Source: Actinospineispora spinosispora DSM 44797 (GTDB lineage: Bacteria > Actinomycetota > Actinomycetes > Mycobacteriales > Pseudonocardiaceae). From it: a DNA stretch of 64,000 nucleotides. Shown in pieces: positions 32,334 to 40,454 of the stretch (its first letter is position 1; every line of letters begins with the position of its first letter). The stretch is taken from NCBI RefSeq assembly GCF_000429025.1, contig NZ_AUBB01000010.1, positions 425,841-489,840 on the forward strand, read 5' to 3'. The translations under genes and the position numbers were made by a program. The notes beneath the pieces are model-generated. The model worked only from the letters and a program-made list of their open reading frames with translations. It was not told where the DNA came from and made no database searches.

Positions 32334-33200
32334 CTAATTCTGAAGCCGGCCGCTCACCCGGAGCGTGCGTGAGTCCCTGCCCGGAGGCGCACCGAAGAGC
32401 CTGCGGTACTCACGGCTGAACTGGGAGGAACTGTCATAGCCGACCGCGTGGGCGGCGCTCGTGACGTCGGTCTCCCCGGCGACGAGGAGCCGGCGGGCCT
32501 CCTGCAGCCGGATCCGCTTCTGGAACTGGATCGGGCTCATGGCCGTGACCGTCGCGAAGACCTTGTGGAAGGTCGAGGTGCTCATCGCCGCGAGCCGGGC
32601 GAGCTCCTCCACCCGCACCGGCTCGGCATAGTGGTGCCTGAGCCAGTGGATCGCGCGCCGGACATCGGGCGCGTTGTCCCGGCGCAGCCCGAGCTGGCGG
32701 ACGACCGCGCTGCCCTGCATCAACCGCCAGACGACCTCGCGCCGGGTCGACGGGCCGAGTACCGCGACGTCGTCCGGACGGTCCAGCAGGCGCAGCAGGC
32801 GCAGGCTCGCGTCACACAGCTCCGCGGAGGCGTCGAGGACCGCCAGCGCGGGCGACTGGGTGGACTCTGGTGGATCGGGGGCGGTGAGCAGCAGCTCGGC
32901 GATGACGGCGGAGTCCAGGACGAGGCCGAAGCCCAGGTAGGGGGTGGCCGGGGTCGCTTCGAGAACACAGCCGGTGATCGGCAGGTCAGCCGAGGTCACG
33001 AGGTACTGCCCGGCGGAGTAGTCGTACGTGCGGTCGCCCACCGACACACGCTTGAGACCCTGCGCGACGAACCCCAGGATCGTGCCGCTCATGGTGACCG
33101 TCGGCGGTGTCGGGCGCTCGGACCGCAACACCACCAGCCCAGGAATAGGCAGTTCCCGGTCGTCGGCGTGGTCGCTGATGATCCGGCGGATCTCCTCCAT
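32334..33200 (-). CDS. AraC family regulator (AraC_N cupin type)
   Basis: A 288-aa activator. The N-terminal AraC_N cupin-like domain shows GFVAQGLKRVSVGDRTYDYSAGQYLVTSADLP (about residues 43-76). The C-terminal double HTH follows (about 190-285), with VRVEELARLAAMSTSTFHKVF and AAHAVGYDSSSQFSREYRRLFGAPP. ATG 33200 is chosen by family alignment; no clear Shine-Dalgarno precedes it, so the transcript may be leaderless or the GTG at 33206 used. It is divergent from the SDR gene at 33358 and very probably activates it. Confidence 0.9.
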   Translation of the reverse strand: MEEIRRIISDHADDRELPIPGLVVLRSERPTPPTVTMSGTILGFVAQGLKRVSVGDRTYDYSAGQYLVTSADLPITGCVLEATPATPYLGFGLVLDSAVIAELLLTAPDPPESTQSPALAVLDASAELCDASLRLLRLLDRPDDVAVLGPSTRREVVWRLMQGSAVVRQLGLRRDNAPDVRRAIHWLRHHYAEPVRVEELARLAAMSTSTFHKVFATVTAMSPIQFQKRIRLQEARRLLVAGETDVTSAAHAVGYDSSSQFSREYRRLFGAPPGRDSRTLRVSGRLQN

Positions 33201-33357
33201 CGGCACGTCATCAGTAAAGCACCGCGGAGTCGTCGAGCCGACCCGCCGAGAGGATCGTGCAGGAAGTGCGGAGCTTTGGTCTGCCGGCGAGCGTCGGGTC
33301 GCTCGTACCGTCACTCGGTGCCCCGGATCGGCCGGGCGCATACGAGGAGGGCACATC

Positions 33358-34122
33358 ATGGGCGTAGCGATCGTCACCGGGGGCAGCTCGGGCATCGGTC
33401 AGGCCACGGCGTTCGAGATCGCCGCGCGCGGCCACGGCGTGATCCTGACCTACAACGGCAACGAGCGGGGCGCGCGGGACACGGTCGGCGCCATCGAGGA
33501 ACGCGGCGGTACCGCTGTGGCGCTGCGACTGGACCTGGCCGAGTCCGCGCGGTTCCCCGCGTTCGTGAGCCAGGTGCGGGACGCGCTCGCCTCGGTCTGG
33601 CCTGCCGACCGGCTGACCGCGCTGGTGAACAACGCCGGGCTGGGCGGCGGATCGCCGTTCGTCGAGACCACCGAGGAACAGTTCGACTCGATGGGCCGGG
33701 CGCTGTTCCGGGGGACGTACTTCCTCACCCAGCACGTGCTGGCGCTGCTGGCCGACGGTGGCGCGATCGTCAACGTCACCAGCGCGAGCGTCACGACGAT
33801 CGAACGAGGTGGCGGCTACACCGTGTACGCGGCGAACAAGGCCGCCGTCAACACCTTCACCCAGTACCTCGCCGTGGAGCTGGCCGAGCGGGGGATCCGG
33901 GTCAACGCGATCGCCCCCGGCGCGACCAGAACGCTCATCTCCGACAACGCGTTCGGCAGGTACGCGCACCTCGTGCCGGAGATCGAGAAGAAGACCCTGC
34001 TCGGCCGTCTCGGCGAACCGGAGGACATCGCGGCGGTGATCGCCATGCTCCTGTCCAGGGACGGCCGCTGGATCACCGGCCAGATCATCGAGGCCAGCGG
34101 CGGCTACCAGTTCGGCATCTGA
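33358..34122 (+). CDS. Short-chain dehydrogenase/reductase
   Basis: A 254-aa classical SDR. Cofactor motif TGGSSGIG (residues 7-14), NNAG (about 93), catalytic Ser in VTSASV (about 142) and Tyr/Lys in YTVYAANKAAV (about 158-163) are all present, as is the C-terminal RLGEPEDIAAV block. An acidic residue does not follow the second strand; TYNGNERG favours NADP. It oxidises or reduces a carbonyl compound of unknown identity, often 3-oxoacyl-like. ATG at 33358 about eight bases after GGAGG. Divergent from the AraC regulator. Confidence 0.93.
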   Translation: MGVAIVTGGSSGIGQATAFEIAARGHGVILTYNGNERGARDTVGAIEERGGTAVALRLDLAESARFPAFVSQVRDALASVWPADRLTALVNNAGLGGGSPFVETTEEQFDSMGRALFRGTYFLTQHVLALLADGGAIVNVTSASVTTIERGGGYTVYAANKAAVNTFTQYLAVELAERGIRVNAIAPGATRTLISDNAFGRYAHLVPEIEKKTLLGRLGEPEDIAAVIAMLLSRDGRWITGQIIEASGGYQFGI

Positions 34123-34211
34123 CGCTGTCACAGATCGTCGAGCTGTCTTGTCCTCACCTCCGACGCCGCTCGAACAGAAGGCGGCGACGGTGGGAGACGA
34201 AGGGGACGCTC

Positions 34212-34955
34212 GTGAAGATCGTTGTGATCGGTGGGACGGGGCTCATCGGCTCGAGACTGGTGGCGAAACTGGATCAACAGGGCCACGAGGCGGTGCCGGC
34301 CTCCCCGAACACCGGGGTCAACACGCTGACCGGTGAGGGGCTGGCCCAGGTGCTCGACGGCGCCGCGGTCGTCGTGGACGTGTCGAACTCCCCGTCGTGG
34401 GCCGACGACGCGGTACTGGAGTTCTTCCGGACCTCCACCACCAACCTGCTCGGACACTCCGAGAAGGCGGGGGTCGGGCACTACGTGGCGTTGTCGGTGG
34501 TCGGCACGGACCGGCTGGCGGAATCGGGATACTTCCGCGCGAAGATCGCTCAGGAGGCGCTGATCCGGGAGTCGGGTCGGGCCCATTCGATCGTGCGGGC
34601 CACGCAGTTCTTCGAGTTCGTCACCGGCATCGCCGACTTCAGCACCGTCGGCGACGAGGTGCGGCTGGCGCCGGTCCTGATCCAGCCGATGGCGTCCGAC
34701 GACGTTGCCGCCTCGGTCGGACGCGTCGCGCTGGGAGAGCCGGTGAACGGTGTCGTCGAGGTCGGTGGCCCCGAGGTGTTCCGGCTCGACGAGCTGGTGC
34801 GCGGGGACCTCGCGTCCCGCAACGACCCGAGGCAGGTCGTCACGGACGAGCAGGCCCGGTACTACGGCGCCCTGCTCGGCGAGCGGACCCTGGTGCCCGA
34901 GCCGGACGCCCGGCTCGGGGAGATCACCTTCGATACGTGGCGCGCACGGCAGTAG
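34212..34955 (+). CDS. NAD(P)H-binding atypical SDR (NmrA-like)
   Basis: A 247-aa Rossmann protein with VIGGTGLIGSRLV (residues 5-17) and an extended-SDR organisation without YxxxK, related to NmrA-like and NAD(P)-binding sugar-epimerase-like proteins (SVVGTDRLAESGYFRAKIAQE at about 97-117 is typical). Roles range from reductase to redox sensor. GTG 34212 with AAGGGGAC upstream; the frame is open far upstream through unrelated sequence. Its 3' end overlaps the convergent anti-sigma gene by 32 bases. Confidence 0.87.
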   Translation: MKIVVIGGTGLIGSRLVAKLDQQGHEAVPASPNTGVNTLTGEGLAQVLDGAAVVVDVSNSPSWADDAVLEFFRTSTTNLLGHSEKAGVGHYVALSVVGTDRLAESGYFRAKIAQEALIRESGRAHSIVRATQFFEFVTGIADFSTVGDEVRLAPVLIQPMASDDVAASVGRVALGEPVNGVVEVGGPEVFRLDELVRGDLASRNDPRQVVTDEQARYYGALLGERTLVPEPDARLGEITFDTWRARQ

Positions 34956-35946
34956 CCGCGGGCCGTTGCGGGGCCTCGGCGTCGAGGGACTGCGGCACGC
35001 TCGTGTGCCACATCGCGACGCGCACGTGGGTGCCCGCCTCGTCGGACCACAGGTGCAGGTAGTCGGTCACCTGCCGGGCGATCCACAGTCCCCAGCCGTG
35101 CATGCTGTCCGGATCCGGCTGGTTCAGACCCGGCAACGGGTCGACCAGCCGGCCCCGGTCGTGCACCTCGAACACGCAGCCGTCAGGTGTGTCCCACACG
35201 TGCAGCCGGATCGGCTGCCGACCGTGCTGTACGGCATTGGTGACGACCTCGTTCATCGCGAGCACCGCTTCGCTGACCTTGCTCGCGGTGTACTCGTGCC
35301 GGAGCATCGCGCGCGTGGTGATGTCCCGTACCGACGCCAGCGGGATGTCGGCGAGGTCGAACGCGGCCACGGGCTTGCCGAGGGGGAGCGGCGCGGGTAC
35401 CGGGATACGGGTCAGGACCTGGCCCGGCGGGCGGAACGCGGCGTTGGGGTGCGCCGAGCCGTCCTGGAACAGCAGCGGGTGGTTGTGGCGCGCGCCCGCC
35501 AGCAGCGAGGTGTGGGGTGAGGTCCGGGGGAAGAAGCAGGTGAGCGTCACCGGTATGCGCGCCAGCGCGAGGTTGGACGCCGCGTCGAGCTCCGTCCAGA
35601 ACCGGCCGTCCGGGCCGTCGAAACGGCTGTCGTGCTGGATGATCGCGGTGATCGGCCGGAACCCGCCCGACAGCTCGTCGAACCGGCGGGCCCTGACGGT
35701 GGCCTCGGTCTGACCGGACAGCCCGACCGTGCTCTGCGGATGCGGGAGGCGAAGGACGTCCGGCAACGGACCGAGCACCGCGCACAGAGCGTCGTCGGTC
35801 TGCTGGTCCAGGGCCATCGCGACGGCGTCGCCCCGGTCGAGCGCGTCGCTGACCAGCGGCACGATCTGGGCGAGCAGGCCGCTCGTGTCCTCGTAGAAGC
35901 CGGCGGAATGCCGCACGGTGCTGAAGGGACCGGGTCGCGGGCTCAT
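34924..35946 (-). CDS. MEDS-domain anti-sigma regulatory kinase (HATPase_c_2)
   Basis: A 340-aa protein with an N-terminal MEDS sensory domain (about residues 10-160, opening HSAGFYEDTSGLLAQIVPLV) and a C-terminal GHKL kinase of the SpoIIAB/RsbW type. The N-box is AMNEVVTNAVQHG and the G2 region MHGWGLWIARQV. It should bind and phosphorylate an anti-sigma antagonist and/or sequester a sigma factor. Its ATG overlaps the stop of the upstream MEDS-STAS gene (ATGA), so the two are a translationally coupled switch. It converges on and overlaps the neighbouring oxidoreductase gene. Confidence 0.88.
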   Translation of the reverse strand: MSPRPGPFSTVRHSAGFYEDTSGLLAQIVPLVSDALDRGDAVAMALDQQTDDALCAVLGPLPDVLRLPHPQSTVGLSGQTEATVRARRFDELSGGFRPITAIIQHDSRFDGPDGRFWTELDAASNLALARIPVTLTCFFPRTSPHTSLLAGARHNHPLLFQDGSAHPNAAFRPPGQVLTRIPVPAPLPLGKPVAAFDLADIPLASVRDITTRAMLRHEYTASKVSEAVLAMNEVVTNAVQHGRQPIRLHVWDTPDGCVFEVHDRGRLVDPLPGLNQPDPDSMHGWGLWIARQVTDYLHLWSDEAGTHVRVAMWHTSVPQSLDAEAPQRPAATAVRATYRR

Positions 35947-36839
35947 GCCGGGGCCTCGAGACGTTGGTCCCACCTCGGTGGGAGAACCAGCCGGCCGTGC
36001 GAAGGATGCATGCGTCGTTCGATCAGGCTTCGGACGTGCGGCCGGGTGCCGAGGAGTACGAGGTTGTGCCCGGGTGGGAACTCGTTCGACGACCGGAGCA
36101 GCTCGGTGCTCGCGTGGACGTCGATGAACCGGATCGAGGACAGGTCCAGGGTCACGTCGTCGGGGGCGGTGGCCGCGCGGAGCATGTCCTCCAGGCATCG
36201 ATCGAGCAGCTGTCGCAGGACACCGGAGTTGCTGTGGTCGATCTCGCCGGCCAGCCGATACGTCCCCGGCTCCGGGCGGGTGATCCGGAGCAGACCGTCG
36301 TCGAACATCGGGGAGACGACCAGCTCGGTCCTGTGCACGCGCCGCATCTCGGCGATGGCCTCGTCGTCGAAGGTCTCGCGGTCGTAGATGCACAGCAGAC
36401 GGGCCTGGGGGTTTCTCAGCAGGATGCCGTCGATGAGCGCCTCGTGGCTGGCCATCAGGTCGAGCCCGTAGCCCAGGCGGGCGCGTGAGGGTTCGGCGAT
36501 GAACCGCACACCCGGCCAGCCCTGCTCGGCTGTCTCACGGATCGCCTGGGTGAAGGCCGGCCCGACCTCCTCGACCGGGACGGCCCAGCCGGCGCGGCTC
36601 GCCTCGGAGGGCACGACGGTGAACTGGCCGTCCGCCATCGCGCGAGCGACCGGGATGCGATCGTCCTCGAGCCGGTCCATCAGCCGGTCGATGGAACCGT
36701 CCTCGAAGTACATGACCTTCTCGCCGGCACGGAGCCCGCCGGCGATCCAGGCCGCCGACGTCTCCCAGACGTGCTCCGGGCTGTCGGGGATCATGCAGGT
36801 ATGGCCGACGAGGTCGAGAGCGTCCAGTGTCTGCGGCAT
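35943..36839 (-). CDS. MEDS-STAS anti-sigma factor antagonist
   Basis: A 298-aa protein with N-terminal MEDS domain (about 8-180: HTCMIPDSPEHVWE... GLRAGEKVMYFED) and a C-terminal STAS domain (about 200-295: VTLDLSSIRFIDVHASTELL). In typical antagonists the loop is DSSG with a phosphorylatable Ser directly after Asp; here it reads DVHAS, so the usual phosphosite is missing or shifted. ATG at 36839 with GAGGGGG upstream. It is coupled to the MEDS-HATPase gene. MEDS domains are thought to sense redox or methylated compounds (family knowledge); the sigma factor is not in the window. Confidence 0.86.
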   Translation of the reverse strand: MPQTLDALDLVGHTCMIPDSPEHVWETSAAWIAGGLRAGEKVMYFEDGSIDRLMDRLEDDRIPVARAMADGQFTVVPSEASRAGWAVPVEEVGPAFTQAIRETAEQGWPGVRFIAEPSRARLGYGLDLMASHEALIDGILLRNPQARLLCIYDRETFDDEAIAEMRRVHRTELVVSPMFDDGLLRITRPEPGTYRLAGEIDHSNSGVLRQLLDRCLEDMLRAATAPDDVTLDLSSIRFIDVHASTELLRSSNEFPPGHNLVLLGTRPHVRSLIERRMHPSHGRLVLPPRWDQRLEAPA

Positions 36840-36973
36840 CTCACCCCCTCGTACTCCTCGTGGCGGCAGCTGGGCTCGCGTCGAGCGCCTCTCCGACGAC
36901 CCGCTCGACCATGGTCAGTCACTGTTGCACAGGCAAGATCTTCGAGCAGGGCTGAGTCGAGGGTAACCCCGGG

Positions 36974-36990
36974 GTCCACTTTCGGTGGAC
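36974..36990 (-). terminator. Small hairpin downstream of permease operon
   Basis: GTCCAC-TTTCG-GTGGAC, six-base perfect arms, 38 bases after the end of the minus-strand permease operon (stop at 37028). It is the only stem seen in the 188-base gap before the switch genes and may end the operon; the rest of the gap (36840-37027) holds nothing else I recognise. Confidence 0.4.
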
Positions 36991-37027
36991 ACAAGATCAC
37001 CATCAGTCCCATGTCCACCTGTCTGAC

Positions 37028-38242
37028 TCAGGTGCGCAGTGCCTCGATCGGGTGCAGCGCGGCTGCCCTCGCCGCCGGATAACCGCCGGCCAGCAGGCCG
37101 ATGAGCAGGCTGATCCCGAACGCGCCCGCCACCGCGGCCACCGGGAGATCCGGCCGGCCGAGATCGGGCACGAACAGGGGCAGGTAGTGCCTGCCGGTCG
37201 CGGTGAGCAGCAGACCCAGGCCGGCACCCAGCGCACCACCGATCCCGGCCAGCATCGTCGACTCGATCAGGAACTGGTGCACGATCGCGCGCCGGGTGGC
37301 GCCGATCGCCTTGCGGATGCCGATCTCCGTCCGGCGCTGGTGCACCGTGATCATCATGATGTTGGCGACGCCGAGCGTGCTCGCGACCAGCGAGATGGCG
37401 CCGACGGCCAGCGAGAGCCAGTTCAGCAGTGTCAGGTACTTCGTGACCTCACGGATCTTGGTGAGCGTGGCTTGTGCCACGAAGTCGCGCAGGCCCGGGT
37501 CGGTGATGCCGTGGCGTCGGTCCATCACCTGGTTGATCTGTTCGACCGCGGCGGGCACGTGCTCGATCCCGTGGGTGATGGCGACGATCCAGTCGAGCCC
37601 GTCACTGCCGGCGAACAGGATGCGTGAGGTCCGCAGCGGCAGGACGACCATGTTGTCGGTGTGGTCCGAGCCGTCGTCCTCCACGCCGATGACCTCCATC
37701 GGGATGCGGCCGACGCGAATCCGTGCGCCGAGGGCCGCGTGCGGGTCGCCGTCGAAGAGCTGCTCGACGACCTTGGGGCCGATCACCGCGACCCGGTTGC
37801 CGTTCGCGTCGTCGGCGTCGGTGATCATCCTGCCGACCGCGATGCTGCGCGCGACCGTGTGGAGGTAGCCCGCCGTCGTGCCGTGCACCGAGGTGTTGAC
37901 CTCCTTCACGCCGTGGCGGACCACCGCGGTGCCCGAGCGGCCCGGGATGATGGTCGCCACCGCCGGTACCCGGGACCGGTCGCCGAGCGCTCGGGCGTCG
38001 GCTTCGATGAGCCTCTGCCGCTGGACTGCCCCGGGCGTGCTCGGGGTCGTCGGGAAGACGTACACGCCGTCGTTGAGCGAGCCGAACTCGCGGTCGAACC
38101 CGTCGCGCAGGCCGTTGCCGAGGCCGGTCAGCACCAGTACCGAGGCCACGCCGAGCACCACGCCGAGCATGGTCAGCGCGGTGCGCAACCGGGCGGTCGT
38201 CATAGTGCGCAGCGCCAGTACGAACGCGTCGCGGATCGCCAT
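37028..38242 (-). CDS. MacB/FtsX-type ABC permease (second of pair)
   Basis: A 404-aa permease with N-terminal helix (residues 18-42), MacB core domain to about 260 and C-terminal FtsX unit. RTEIGIRKAIGATR and the final PAARAAALHPIEALRT are family hallmarks. It is a clear paralogue of the upstream neighbour (shared IRDAFVLALR start, DPGLRDF-like region and GLLAGG end). ATG 38242, 13 bases after the upstream permease. No ATPase lies in the operon, so the two permeases would need a shared ATPase from elsewhere in the genome. Confidence 0.9.
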   Translation of the reverse strand: MAIRDAFVLALRTMTTARLRTALTMLGVVLGVASVLVLTGLGNGLRDGFDREFGSLNDGVYVFPTTPSTPGAVQRQRLIEADARALGDRSRVPAVATIIPGRSGTAVVRHGVKEVNTSVHGTTAGYLHTVARSIAVGRMITDADDANGNRVAVIGPKVVEQLFDGDPHAALGARIRVGRIPMEVIGVEDDGSDHTDNMVVLPLRTSRILFAGSDGLDWIVAITHGIEHVPAAVEQINQVMDRRHGITDPGLRDFVAQATLTKIREVTKYLTLLNWLSLAVGAISLVASTLGVANIMMITVHQRRTEIGIRKAIGATRRAIVHQFLIESTMLAGIGGALGAGLGLLLTATGRHYLPLFVPDLGRPDLPVAAVAGAFGISLLIGLLAGGYPAARAAALHPIEALRT

Positions 38243-38255
38243 CGGCGAACTCCTG

Positions 38256-39473
38256 TCAGTGTCGTAGTGCGTCGATGGGGTTGAGGCCCGCCGCGCGCAG
38301 CGCCGGGTGGACCCCGGCGAGCAGGCCGATGAGCAGGCTCGCGGTGAAGGCGACCGCGACCGACGGCGCGGACACGGCCGGTGAGCCGTATCCCGGCGCG
38401 ATCGTCGGCAGGGTGAGGCCGCCGAGCACGGTGAGCGAGATTCCGACGACCACACCGACCAGGCCGGCCGAACCGGCGAGGGTGAGCGCCTCCAGCAGGA
38501 ACTCCCGGACGATCGCGGAGCGTCGGGCGCCGACCGCCCTGCGCACGCCGATCTCGCCGGTGCGCTCGGTCACCGTCACCACCATCATGTTGGCGACGCC
38601 GAGCGCGCCGATCACCAGTGCGATCGCGGCGACCGACAGGGTGAACCAGTTGATCAACGCGAGATAGCGGTCGATCCGGGTCAGCTCGTGCGCGGCGGTA
38701 CTGGCCGCGTAGTCGCGGCGGTCCGGATCGGAGATCCGGTGCCGGCGGTCCAGAACACCCTTCAGCTGCGCGTCCGCCTCGGCAACCCGGGTCCGGTCGG
38801 CCGCGACGACGCCGATCGAGTTGAGCGCGTCGCTCCCCGCGAACAGGGCCCTCGCCGAGTTCAGCGGAAGCAGCGAGACGGCGTTGCGGTCCGCTTCGAT
38901 CGTGTCGAGCACGCCGACGACGCGCATGGTGAGACGTCCGATTCGCACGTCCGCATCGAGCGCGGCGCCCGCGTCGCCGCCGAACAACGCGTCGACGATC
39001 TTGGGTCCGATCACGACGACCCTGGCTCGGTCGGCGTTCTCCTGTTCGGTGAACATCCGTCCCACCGCGACCCGGCGCAGGCGAAGGTGCAGATAGCCGC
39101 CGGTGGTGCCGACGATGTTCGCGCGGAACTCGGCACCGTCGCGCCGCAGCACCGCGGTGCCGGTGCGTTCGGGGATCACCTCGATGACGGCGGGCGCGGC
39201 GGCCGGGTCGCGCAGCGCCTGGTAGTCGCCCTCGGTGAGGCTGCGCGACTCGTTGGCGCCCGGTGTCGTGGCGAGCGACCTGCTCGCCACGATCGTCGTG
39301 TTGAGCCTGCCGTAGTTCTGGTCGACCGAGGTGCGCAGGCCGACGCCGAGGCCCGCCAGCACGATCACCGAGGCGACGCCGAGAACGATGCTGGCCATCG
39401 TGAGGGTGGCGCGCGCCGGGTCGGCGCGCAGCCCCCGCAGCGCGAGAACGAACGCGTCCCGCACTCCGATCAC
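38256..39473 (-). CDS. MacB/FtsX-type ABC permease (first of pair)
   Basis: A 405-aa permease of the same family: TM helix at about 18-42, extracytoplasmic MacB core, FtsX with GEIGVRRAVGARRSAIV and the C-terminal PALRAAGLNPIDALRH. GTG 39473 overlaps the stop of the binding-protein gene (GTGA), giving tight coupling. MacB-type permeases work by mechanotransmission and usually serve export or lipoprotein handling; pairing with an iron-type binding lipoprotein is unusual. The two permeases probably form a heterodimer. Confidence 0.9.
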   Translation of the reverse strand: MIGVRDAFVLALRGLRADPARATLTMASIVLGVASVIVLAGLGVGLRTSVDQNYGRLNTTIVASRSLATTPGANESRSLTEGDYQALRDPAAAPAVIEVIPERTGTAVLRRDGAEFRANIVGTTGGYLHLRLRRVAVGRMFTEQENADRARVVVIGPKIVDALFGGDAGAALDADVRIGRLTMRVVGVLDTIEADRNAVSLLPLNSARALFAGSDALNSIGVVAADRTRVAEADAQLKGVLDRRHRISDPDRRDYAASTAAHELTRIDRYLALINWFTLSVAAIALVIGALGVANMMVVTVTERTGEIGVRRAVGARRSAIVREFLLEALTLAGSAGLVGVVVGISLTVLGGLTLPTIAPGYGSPAVSAPSVAVAFTASLLIGLLAGVHPALRAAGLNPIDALRH

Positions 39474-40450
39474 GGGCCGCTCACCGCTTCGGCCCAGAGC
39501 GCACGGGCGTCGCCACGGGCCGCGACGCGCCCTTCGCCGAACAGCACGGCTCGCAGGTCGTGCAGCACCCACGCGACGGTCAGCGGGGTGTTGTAGAACC
39601 AGCCGTCGAACTCGACCCTCGCGGTGATCGCATGCTCGGTGTGCAGCAGCGGGTGGTCCAGAACGGTCGGACCCTCGCCGCCGTCGAGGGCGACGACGAT
39701 GTCGCCGCCGTGTGCCCCGAGCAGCTCGGCGGAGATCGTGTCGAACCCGGCCCACGCCGTGCGGTCGTCGCTGCTGTTGGCCCTGATCTGAGCGGAGGGA
39801 CGACGCAGCCCCAGGCGGGTCAGGACGTCGCCGAGAACCGTGCGGTCATCGTAGATGCAGAGGGTGTTCCCGCCGCCGCACAGCGACAGCACCGAGACGG
39901 TTCGCCCCCGCAAGCGGGTCCCGACCTGTACCGCCAGCCGGGAGATCGCGTCGTCGATCCGCCCGATGAGCCGCTCGGCACGCTCAGGCCGGCCGGTGAC
40001 CGCGGCGTTGACCCTCAGCTGCTCCGGCCACGGGTCGGTGAAGTGCGTGAACACGACCGGGGCGATGCGACTCAGCCGGGCCACGAGCTCGTCGTTCCTC
40101 GGCGTCATCATGCCGACGATCAACGACGGCTTCGCGGCCGCCACCTGTTCGGTCCTGCCCCTGGCGATCAGCGGTACACCTTCCTCGCGCAGCAGCTCCG
40201 TGGCCGGCACGTCCTCGCGGGCGACGACCGCCCTCGGTACGACACCCATGGCGAGCAGCTGCAGCCCGGTGCTCTCGTCCATCGCCAGCACTCCGGTCGA
40301 GGTCGCCGGCACGGTGACGCGGCCGTTGCCCGCCTGCACGGTGACCGTCCGGCCCTCGGCGGGTGACCGTTGCGGTCCGTCCGCGACGCAGCCGGAGACG
40401 AGCCAGGTGGTGATCAGTCCGAGCACGACCAGTGGGCGGGGACGAGGCAC
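39470..40450 (-). CDS. Periplasmic-binding-protein-type lipoprotein (Fe3+-siderophore family)
   Basis: A 326-aa lipoprotein: signal peptide ending in LVSGC (about residue 21), then a bilobal FepB/FecB-like fold joined by a long helix. The family pattern is visible in LLAMGVVPRAVVA (about 65), KPSLIVGMM (about 105), and GRTVSVLSLCGGGNTL (about 185). The ligand should be a ferric siderophore, haem or related chelate. GTG start at 40450, four bases after the upstream monooxygenase stop. It is followed not by FecCD-type permeases but by two MacB-type ones. Confidence 0.83.
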   Translation of the reverse strand: MPRPRPLVVLGLITTWLVSGCVADGPQRSPAEGRTVTVQAGNGRVTVPATSTGVLAMDESTGLQLLAMGVVPRAVVAREDVPATELLREEGVPLIARGRTEQVAAAKPSLIVGMMTPRNDELVARLSRIAPVVFTHFTDPWPEQLRVNAAVTGRPERAERLIGRIDDAISRLAVQVGTRLRGRTVSVLSLCGGGNTLCIYDDRTVLGDVLTRLGLRRPSAQIRANSSDDRTAWAGFDTISAELLGAHGGDIVVALDGGEGPTVLDHPLLHTEHAITARVEFDGWFYNTPLTVAWVLHDLRAVLFGEGRVAARGDARALWAEAVSGP

Positions 40451-40454
40451 GCGG

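Noticed and set aside
37028..40450. Complete ABC importer for iron
   Set aside because: No ATPase in the operon, and the permeases are MacB/FtsX and not FecCD type; kept instead as a finding with an unknown transport mode.
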